Position numbers and translations under genes: made by a program. From Megaustenia siamemsis (taxonomy: Eukaryota > Mollusca > Gastropoda > Stylommatophora > Ariophantidae), in NCBI GenBank assembly GCA_032433765.1, contig JAVIAB010000160.1, forward strand, positions 19,108,049-19,172,048: a DNA stretch of 64,000 nucleotides. The letters run 5' to 3'. Below the pieces are notes generated by a model. It ran no database searches. It saw only the letters and a list, made by a program, of their open reading frames with translations, and had not been told where the DNA came from. Positions 52,771 through 61,245 of the stretch are shown one piece after another (positions within the stretch are counted from its first letter, which is position 1; every line of letters starts with the position of its first letter).

Positions 52771-52924
52771 TGTTACCTATGCGGCATTAGTTCAAGGAAT
52801 TCAAATTAGCGTACCTTCTTAAATGTGACATTAGTTCACCAAATTTGCTGCATGTAAGTTAACTGACAAGATAAATCAATTATTTCATTGATTTTATCAT
52901 CACTACTGAGTTGCATGTTTCCTT

Positions 52925-53174
52925 GATTAATTCCTTTCAACAGGCACATGAGTCTCAAGCTGTCACGGCGCCAGTCGCACAAGACTACTGTCACAAGCCA
53001 TTTGTTCTACAGTCAACCGAGCCGCTACAGAAAGAATTTATCTGCGTTGACTGCCATGGTCAGGCTGTACCTAATGTTGGTCTTACAGCCGCAGTTTTTC
53101 CTGTCTACCACCAGCTTGCCTTTCATTGCTCAAGCGTATGCACCCTTAACGTAGACATTGCAGTAAAACTTTAA
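52925..53174 (+). CDS. possible terminal exon or unknown ORF
   Basis: After ttgattaattcctttcaacag, which would serve as a splice acceptor at about 52922-52942, the frame A-H-E-S-Q-A-V-T-A-P-V-A-Q-D-Y-C-H-K-P-F continues to E-F-I-C-V-D-C-H-G-Q-A-V and ends V-K-L-stop at 53172-53174. Composition is much less AT-rich than the flanks. A second frame on the same strand (52948-53154) is also open, which weakens the case. No family is recognised. Confidence 0.25.
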
Positions 53175-53261
53175 GGGGTACTGTCATGAAGAGTTGCACG
53201 CGCAAGCTTCACTTTCGTTAAGGATTTTTTTAGATTTGGTTTTATTTTAAACATTTTGTTA

Positions 53262-53263
53262 GG

Positions 53264-53339
<76 letters not shown>

Positions 53340-53430
53340 CTGCACACCTGGCGAATCCATAGGTGCTCCGATATCCCCCTCGAGAATTTCGAGAAAATCT
53401 GAGGAGAATCCTGGGCCACGTGCATGAACT
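53262..53430 (-). repeat. element X-like end with ATC/GAT microsatellite
   Basis: The minus strand reads R-G-I-S-E-H-L-W-I-R-Q-V-C-S-D-D-D-D near 53330-53390, close to the X ending S-E-H-L-W-T-C-S-E-C-N-D-D-D at DNA level. The D/M-rich frame then runs through a 75-base (GAT)n. This suggests X sequences can end in a GAT tail like the LINEs here. Confidence 0.5.
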
Positions 53431-53589
53431 CCCTAGCACGACCTGGGATCCGCGGTGTAGGTAGGTCTCTATTGACACATTTGCCTTGGCATCTGCAATA
53501 TTTAGGACCTACTCCTTTCCATTTTAACTGCCAAATGATTTTTAACAAACACGAGTGCACACGGGGCCTCCCTTTTCTTTCTATTATAC

Positions 53590-54055
53590 GAAGGGCTAGA
53601 CATCGGATCTAACTACACAGAGATGGCTAGATATCGGATCTAACTACACAGAGATGGCTAGATATCGGATCTAACTACACAGAGATGGCTAGATATCGGA
53701 TCTAACTATGCAGAGAGGGCTCGACATCGGATCTAACCCACTCAGAGAGGGCTAGACATCGGATCTAACCACTCCGAGAGGGCTAGACATCGGATGTAAC
53801 TACTCACAGAGGGCTAGACATCGGATCTACCCACTCTGAGAGGGCTAGACATCGGATGTAACTACTCACAGAGGGCTAGACATCGGATGTAACTACTCAG
53901 AGAGGGCTAGACATCGGATCTAACCACTCCGAGAGGGCTAGACATCGGATGTAACTACTCAGAGAGGGCTAGACATCGGATGTAACTACTCAGAGAGGGC
54001 TAGACATCGGATCTAACCACTCCGAGAGGGCTAGACATCGGAACTAACTACCCAA
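53590..54055. repeat. 31-bp satellite
   Basis: About 15 units of gagagggctagacatcggat plus ctaaccactc. The four leftmost use agagatggctagatatcgg instead. The unit's first part resembles the SINE3 segment gagagggctaggctcc near 54935. Confidence 0.92.
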
Positions 54056-54393
54056 GAGGTCTGGGAAGGGTAGCGTTTTAAGGAAATAACGGAATATTTT
54101 CTTTCTTTTTTTTTTCATATATCACCACCACTTCTGACGGGGCCGTGCCCGGGTCCTTCCTGTCCAAAGGCCGACGTCGTATCTGACGTCGACCCAGCGC
54201 CCATTAATTAAACTAGATTAAAGTTAACCTGCTACCTCTGTCCTAGGCAAGAGGTTGCCGTCCACTGTTATGGAATCAATATTTTCAAACGACAAATACT
54301 GCTCTAACTGAATCGAAAATATAAAGTTCACGACATTTGATTTTTGTCATGAGACATTTATAAATGTTTTTTTCATAAAATAATCTTTTTTTA
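54056..54393. other. spacer
   Basis: No gene is recognised. Confidence 0.3.
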
Positions 54394-54555
54394 TCCATCC
54401 ATCCATCCATCCATCCATCCATCCATCCATCCATCCATCCATCCATCCATCCATCCATCCATCCATCCATCCATACATCCATCCATCCATCCATCCATCC
54501 ATCCATCCATCCATCCATCTCTCAATCTGTTTGCCTGTCTGTCTATCTATCTTTC
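54394..54555. repeat. (ATCC)n microsatellite
   Basis: About 31 ATCC units with one ATAC change near 54475, followed by short (TCTG)n/(TATC)n. It produces a Met-Asp-Gly-Trp repeat frame, which is not a protein. Confidence 0.97.
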
Positions 54556-54699
54556 GTTGTCATGAAGTAGTGTTTATGTCTCCAGTGCCATTTCCTGAAT
54601 AAATGTTTCTGTTTTTGTTTTAGTTATTGCAGCGGCCCGTTTAGTTATGTTTAAGCATTAGCTATATATCTCTATCTATTTTGTTACTTATCCTCTTTC

Positions 54700-55080
54700 T
54701 CAGCGCTCATCCCTAAAGTGGGCGTAGATGCGTTGTATCGCTAATTTACGCCAAGCAACGATATCTACTTCTTTCGGCCCGACAAATCCGTCTTCTCGTG
54801 TGTAGATTTACTTAATACCAACGGTGTCCGGGCAGTGAATATGTAGTCCAACTCATTTCTATTTTAAACTGATAATGGATTTTTTTTTTTAACGTATACA
54901 CAAATGTACACAGGACCTTTTCTTCGCCGTTTTCCGAGAGGGCTAGGCTCCAGAGGAGAATAAAGACTCCATGAAATGACGGATTCGAAGATACATTTTC
55001 AACAGTCTCCGGCGGGATTCGAATCCAGAACTTTTTCTGCCCGAGAGACCAACGTCTTCACTGTAGACCACCCAGTAACT
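54700..55080 (-). mobile_element. SINE3, tRNA-derived
   Basis: On the minus strand the head has tgggtggtctacagtgaag (A-box region, about 55060-55078) and tggattcgaatcccgcc (B box, about 55008-55024). The body continues to about 54700 and resembles 37560-37800. It is about 380 bp long. No target-site duplication was found. Confidence 0.65.
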
Positions 55081-55099
55081 GTTTTTGCTACAAAATGAC

Positions 55100-56545
55100 A
55101 TGTTCACTTCAAAGCTGTCTTCTATATCATCATCGTCATCATAATTTCCGTGCCTGCTGGCGAAGGAGATCATGTATCTCCACAACTTTCAATCTCGACA
55201 GTTATTTATCATTTTCGTTGTTGACCATCCTGTCAAGTCATTCTCTTAAGCTGTCTGGTATCTTTTCTCTTTGCTTCCCTCTATCTTTTCGTTCCTCAAT
55301 TTTCCCAGTTGTTACAATATATTCCAGCTTTTCCTTCTCATTACACAGCCAAAAAATGATGATTGTTTCTTCCTAATATTCGAAATTAGCTCTATTTTTG
55401 CTTTGGCCTCTTCCAGAACGTTTTCACTACTCTTCTTACCTGTCCATGGTATTCTCAACATTCTTCTGTAAAACCACATTTCTACAGCTTCCAATAATTT
55501 TCTCGCCTGTTGTCCTTTTGTCCATGATTCACATCCATATGTTAAGACTGGCTCTACATAACATTTAAGAACTCTGTTTCCTGTTTCTATTTTCAAAAAT
55601 GGATTGCACAGTATCTTCCTCATTTTTTGGAAAGCTGCTTTTGCCTGAGCCATTCTGCATCTCACCTCTGTTGTATATCTTCCGTCTGAGGTTAACAAAG
55701 TTCCAAATATTTAAATTCATTTACCTGTTTTAATATGGTTCCACTCATGTTTATTGTGCTTTGCGGTGATGTCTTTTTCTTTGTTGTTACCATTACTTCT
55801 GTCTTTTTGATATGAAGGATGAGTCCTTTACTTTTGCTTTCCTTCAGTGTAATGTCTAACATTTCTTGTAACCCATTTTCACACTTAGCGATTGAGACTA
55901 TAACATCAGCATACCTTAGATTATTTAAATTACGACCTCCGATCGTTATCCCAGATGTGACTTTATGAATCTTAAAATAATCTCACTATAAATATTAAAC
56001 AAATCTGGTGACAGCACACAACCTTGCCTAACACCATGTTTTATTTGTTGAAACATTCCCAATTGATTTCCAGTTCTTATGGCCGCTGTTTGTTGCCAGT
56101 ACATGATCTTTATTATTCTTAGATCATAGCTATCTACGTTTATGCCTTCCAAAATTATTATTATTTCTTGAGGCTTTACTTTGTCAAATGCTTTTGTATA
56201 ATCTATGAAACATAGGTATAGATCTGTTTTCACCTCAAAGGCTCTTTCTACCAAAGGTTATTGAGTTATTTGCGGGTCATCATCATTGCACTCCGAACAT
56301 GTCCATAGGTGCTCAGATCCCCTCCTCAGCAATTCCCTCAGTGTCCAGCAACTGACGACTCCAGTTCTATGTTGGTTGATAAGTCTTTTTACACGGCCAC
56401 TAAGTGTATCTACCAAAGGTCTTATGATGTATATGGCATTGTTCGTACCTTTACCTCCAACAAAACGACACTATTCATCACTCATTTCTGGACTGATTGT
56501 GTTCCACACTCTTTGCATGATGATTCTTAGTAAGTTAAGAGTCAT
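55100..56545 (-). mobile_element. LINE-A1, RT core present, catalytic motif altered
   Basis: Minus-strand order from 56545: [34 protein letters not shown] (motif A, about 56190-56250), [11 protein letters not shown] (motif B, near 56040), N-N-L-R-Y-A-D-V near 55920 (motif C with Y-A-D-V where Y-A-D-D is needed), then M-L-T-S-D-G-R-Y-T-T-E-V-R-C-R-M (55698) to W-T-G-K-K-S-S-E-N-V and the G-T end near 55150. Element X is inserted at 56259-56408. Frameshifts near 55310 and 55950. Inactive. Confidence 0.9.
56259..56408 (-). mobile_element. element X copy D, 5'-truncated, exact TSD in LINE-A1
   Basis: The minus strand reads S-G-R-V-K-R-L-I-N-Q-H-R-T-G-V-V-S, C-W-T-L-R-E-L-L-R-R-G-S-E-H-L-W-T-C-S-E, C-N-D-D-D. 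An exact 12-base duplication, tctaccaaaggt, lies at 56247-56258 and 56409-56420. The 3' end (minus) is caaataactcaataa, as in copy B. This shows X moves as a retroposon-like unit and can be 5'-truncated. Confidence 0.88.
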
Positions 56546-57370
56546 GTGACTCAGATAGCACATCCATAAAACGCCCGTCTCTTTAGGATGTTGAAAAGAT
56601 TGTACTTCGATCTGTTCTGCTTTTACTTCCTTTGCTGACGAAATAGCAGGCGCAATATACTGATAACTTCGGTGTTCCGTATTCCATTTGTGCCTAACAA
56701 ACTCCTTAGACTTCTCATCAATTATAATCCTATCTGGCTGGTGTAGTTTATACCTTCCTTTATAACCTTGCATATGTAATAATAAGAGACACAAAATAAT
56801 GAAAGTCCGTTGCGGTCAACGAAAAAACTTTTGAGAGGAAACAAGGTAGAGCGAATAGAGAGCGGGCTAAAGAGGACACCATGAAGCTCAATAGGACAGC
56901 ATGCAGGGAAACACTTCAGCAATTTGTATCAAGAGCGTTTTAAAAATCTAAACTGACAGGAATAAAAATAAATTACAAATATTTTTCCAGAGATTTAGAA
57001 ATAGAGAACAAATTATTGAATGGAAAATGGGATAGAAAAGATAAAACTGGAAAGATAAGAAACTTGGATTCACGATGAGCTAATGATAACTATAATAAAT
57101 GTAACATCTTATTTAGAAAATGAAAGATTTGGAAGATATTAGATAAACTATTATAAAAGTAAAAGAACTGAAGCAAAAACAGGGACGCTTGAATAGACAC
57201 ACATTAAGAAAATCAGAAAAAAAAAAACATTATAATATGGTTCATATTCGCAAATCGATTAGGAAATAGAAATATAGGAGGATCGAGAAATATGAAGAGC
57301 ACAATTAGATATAGGAGGAAATGGATAGAGCTGGAAAGTTGGAATGGTAAAGGTTATTGAAGACTTTATT
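56546..57370. other. spacer with one unknown open frame
   Basis: The frame 56471-56794 (minus) has LINE-A1 sequence only in its last third; the first part (Y-K-L-H-Q-P-D-R-I-I-I-D-E-K-S, about 56590-56760) is not recognised. Right of it is AT-rich with no feature. Confidence 0.4.
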
Positions 57371-57374
57371 TTCG

Positions 57375-57850
57375 GCAGAGAAGGAGGCACCGAAATAGAT
57401 GATACACGAGGCACGGAGATAGATGATACATGAGCCATGGAAATAGATAATACAGGAGGCACAGAAATAGATGATACATGAAGCATGGAAATAGATAATA
57501 CAGGAGGCACGGAGATAGATGATACATGAAGCATGGAAATAGATAATACAGGAAGCACGGAAATAGATGATACATGAGGCATGGAAATAGATAATACAGG
57601 AAACACGGAAATAGATTATATATGAGGCATAGAAATAGATAATACAGGAGGCACGGAAATAGATGATACATGAAGCATGGAAATAGATAATACAGGAGGC
57701 ACGGAAATAGATGAAACATGAGGCATGGACATAGATAATACAGGAGGCACGGACATAGATGATACATGAAGCATCGAAATATATAATACAGGAGACACGG
57801 AAAGAGATGATACGGCAGGCATGCACGAAAAACATAATACAGGAAGGAGG
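57375..57850. repeat. 48-bp (2 x 24) satellite
   Basis: About ten units alternate two 24-base halves, ggcacggaaatagatgatac and gcatggaaatagataatac. They are related to each other and to the next array through gaaatagatgatac / gaaagagatgatac. Confidence 0.92.
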
Positions 57851-57944
57851 AACAGAAATATATGATACAGGAGGGAGGCACATAAATAGATGATGTAGCA
57901 TGAGACATGGAAATAGAGCATATAGAAGGGAGACACTGAATAGA
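57851..57944. repeat. transition between related satellites
   Basis: Irregular units (aggaacagaaatatatgata, aggcacataaatagatgatg) join the 48-bp and 28-bp arrays, suggesting a common origin. Confidence 0.7.
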
Positions 57945-59068
57945 TGCAGCAGGAGAGAGGAACAGAAAGAGATGATACAGGAGAGAGGAACAGAAAGAGA
58001 TGATACAGGAGGGAGGAACAGAAAGAGATGATACAGGAGGGAGGAACAGAAAGAGATGATACAGGAGAGAGGAACAGAAAGAGATGATACAGGAGGGAGG
58101 AACAGAAAGAGATGATACAGGAGGGAGGAACAGAAAGAGATGATACAGGAGGGAGGAACAGAAAGAGATGATGCAGGAGGGAGGAACAGAAAGAGATGAT
58201 ACAGGAGAGAGGAACAGAAAGAGATGATACAGGAGAGAGGAACAGAAAGAGATGATACAGGAGGGAGGAACAGAAAGAGATGATACAGGAGAGAGGAACA
58301 GAAAGAGATGATACAGGAGTGAGGAACAGAAAGAGATGATACAGGAGAGAGGAACAGAAAGAGATGATACAGGAGAAAGGAACAGAAAGAGATGATACAG
58401 GAGGGAGGAACAGAAAGAGATGATACAGGAGAGAGGAACAGAAAGAGATGATACAGGAGAGAGGAACAGAAAGAGATGATACAGGAGAGAGGAACAGAAA
58501 GAGATGATACAGGAGGGAGGAACAGAAAGAGATGATACAGGAGAGAGGAACAGAAAGAGATGATACAGGAGGGAGGGACAGAAAGAGATGATACAGGAGA
58601 GAGGAACAGAAAGAGATGATACAGGAGAGAGGAACAGAAAGAGATGATACAGGAGGGAGGAACAGAAAGAGATGATACAGGAGAGAGGAACAGAAAGAGA
58701 TGATACAGGAGAGAGGAACAGAAAGAGATGATACAGGAGAGAGGAACAGAAAGAGATGATACAGGAGAGAGGAACAGAAAGAGATGATACAGGAGAGAGG
58801 AACAGAAAGAGATGATACAGGAGGGAGGAACAGAAAGAGATGATACAGGAGAGAGGAACAGAAAGAGATGATAGAGGAGAGAGGAACAGAAAGAGATGAT
58901 ACAGGAGGGAGGAACAGAAAGAGATGATACAGGAGAGAGGAACAGAAAGAGATGATACAGGAGGGAGGAACAGAAAGAGATGATACAGGAGAGAGGAACA
59001 GAAAGAGATGATACAGGAGGGAGGAACAGAAAGAGATGATACAGGAGGGAGGAACAGAAGCATTTGAA
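57945..59068. repeat. 28-bp purine-rich satellite, about 40 units
   Basis: Units read gatacaggagagaggaacag plus aaagagat, mainly differing by gagaggaac or gagggaggaac. Minus-strand frames of 565 to 622 residues with 28-residue periods are artefacts of 3 x 28 = 84. The right edge decays over 59068-59170. Confidence 0.97.
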
Positions 59069-59170
59069 ACAGTAGGGAGGCATAAAAATGGATGATATAG
59101 GAAGGAGGTACGGAAAAGTATGCTTCAGAAGAGAGGAACGGAAATAGATGATACAGAAGACAAGGTTAAT

Positions 59171-59639
59171 CATGATACAAGAGGAACAGGAAAAGATGAT
59201 ATACGAAGAAATGGGAAGGCAAGACAGGATTACGTATAGTTTTAAAATATATGGAGACTACAGGGGTTATACTTAAAGACAAAAACAAATATTGTTCAAA
59301 ACTAATATCAAACAGTTTTGTTTTTTCCTGGATGAGAAACATGGACAACATCAACGAAGAAAATCAGATAGTTTGGCATTTATTAAAATCTACATACCTC
59401 AGATCACATGACCAGAAATTTAAAAAATAAAGAAATGTGGCAAAAATAAACCAATCCACAGTGGACTGGGAAAAAAATGTGATCAGTCAAAGACGGTAGG
59501 AATGAGTAAGGCACATCGCTCAAAAACTAACTGGAAGCTGTACCAGATAAGCTACCACCTGAAACCCACAGAGAAAGAGAGACTGGGGAGGTTATAGAAA
59601 AATAAGGAGTCGAAGCTTTTCTGGCTGTATTTAAGGACA
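59171..59639. other. spacer
   Basis: No gene recognised. Confidence 0.3.
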
Positions 59640-59833
59640 TTATTATACCTGGAGAAGATAAGAGGAGGCAGTACATGATAGAAAGTTAGAGGAAACAGTA
59701 AATGATAGAAAGTTAGAGGACACAGTATATTATAGAAAATTATAGGAGACAATAAATGATAGAAAAATAGATGAGACAGTAAATGATAGAAAAATAGACG
59801 AGACAGTAAATAACCGAAAGATAGAGGAGACAT
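59640..59833. repeat. 27-bp satellite, left part
   Basis: Irregular units of gacagtaaatgatagaaagt plus tagagga. It is cut by the LINE-B insertion at about 59834 and resumes at about 61243. Confidence 0.85.
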
Positions 59834-61200
59834 TATGAAATACGGAGAATGTGCAAAAAGGCAAAAGAAGACTGGCTCAACCAAAGATGTCTAGAAGTCG
59901 AAACTATGGAAAGTAAACAGAACTTAAGAGAGATGCACACAGAAATAAAGAGAATGACGAATAAAGACAAAAAAGCAGTACGAAACGGATGTATTGCAAA
60001 CAAAGAGGGAAGAATGCTAAAAGACAACAAAGAAATAATAGATAGATGGCAAGAATATATAACATAATTATTTCATGACGAAAGGGACAAAAAGCCAGAC
60101 ATAAAATGTACATACAACTATAAAATCCTGAAATCTGAAGTAGAAAAAGCTATAAAAACAATGAAAAAGGGAAAGGCAGCAGGACTTGACAATATACAGA
60201 TAGAGATGATACAGGCTCTAGAAGAGTTTGGCGTCGAAGTGATCACAGACATATGCAATGACATGTACCATACAGGATACATACCAAACGATCTAAAATC
60301 ATCAACTTTCATTGCATTGCCTAAAAAGAATGGTGCAGTTGAATGCAGTGATTTCAGAACAATAAGCCTAATGAGCCAGGTAACAAACATTTTTACTAAA
60401 AGTTATACAGGGAAGGATTCAGAATAAAATCAATTCTGAATTAGATGAGCAACAATTTGGATTCAAGAAAAACAGTGGGACAAAAGAAGCCATATTCAGT
60501 ATGAGAACATTGATTGAAAAGTACACAGAAGTAAACAAACCAATATATGCCTGCTTTATAGACTACACCAAAGCTTTCGATAGAATACACCATAACCAAC
60601 TCATAGACTGCCTAAAGGATATAAATCTAGACGACACAGACATACGACTAATATGTAATTTGTACTGGGAGCAAACAGCAATAATAAGATATAACAAGGA
60701 GAACTCTACACCTATGGACATAAAAAGAGGAGTAAGGCAAGGATGCATCCTATCACCAAGCTTGTTCAATCTATACACTGAGCAAATCTTTAAAAACATC
60801 TCAGAAATGCCAGGCCTAAACATTAATGGAAAGATAATCAATAACCTAAGATGTGATGATGATACTGTTCTACTAGCAGAAAATCCTAAAGACCTACAAC
60901 AATTGCTTAATGTGATAAACATAACAAGCAAAAAATATGGACTAGAAATGAATATCAAAAGGACTAAAACTATGATCATAAACAAAGAAAACTCTCAAGA
61001 CCTACAATTAAATATCACAGTTGAGGGAATACATCTGGAGACAGTCCAGAGGCAGACCAAGACTAACATGGACGAGTAACATCAAAAGATGGACAAGTCA
61101 ATCTATGACAGCCTGCACCATCAAAGCAAGAAACAGAGTAGAATGGCGATCCAAGGTAAATCTTCGTTGCGGAGAAGGCACTCGATGATGATGATGATGG

Positions 61201-61242
<42 letters not shown>
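59834..61242 (+). mobile_element. LINE-B with RT core and 440-bp internal deletion
   Basis: Starts in the linker (MCKKAKEDWLNQRCLEVE) and covers K-A-A-G-L-D-N-I-Q near 60175, F-I-A-L-P-K-K-N-G-A-V-E near 60310, [10 protein letters not shown] (motif A, near 60555), G-V-R-Q-G-C-I-L-S-P (motif B, near 60730) and N-N-L-R-C-D-D-D-T-V near 60845, where the catalytic Y-A-D-D reads C-D-D-D. At 61048-61052 the frame jumps from E-T-V-Q to the R-Q-T-K-T-N-M-D-E out-of-frame tail because 440 bp present at 21641-22080 are missing. It ends in a long GAT tail (61186-61242). Stops at 60064 and about 60426. Inactive. Confidence 0.92.

Positions 61243-61245
<3 letters not shown>

Noticed and set aside
53171..53560. 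129-residue protein with an acidic tail
   Set aside because: The tail is a GAT microsatellite; the rest joins element X-like and SINE-like sequence.
54285..54518. Met-Asp-Gly-Trp repeat protein
   Set aside because: (ATCC)n microsatellite.
57305..59173. Minus-strand frames of 565-622 residues resembling membrane proteins
   Set aside because: Same cause: 28-bp and 48-bp satellites with no stop in the unit. The hydrophobic look comes from the unit sequence.
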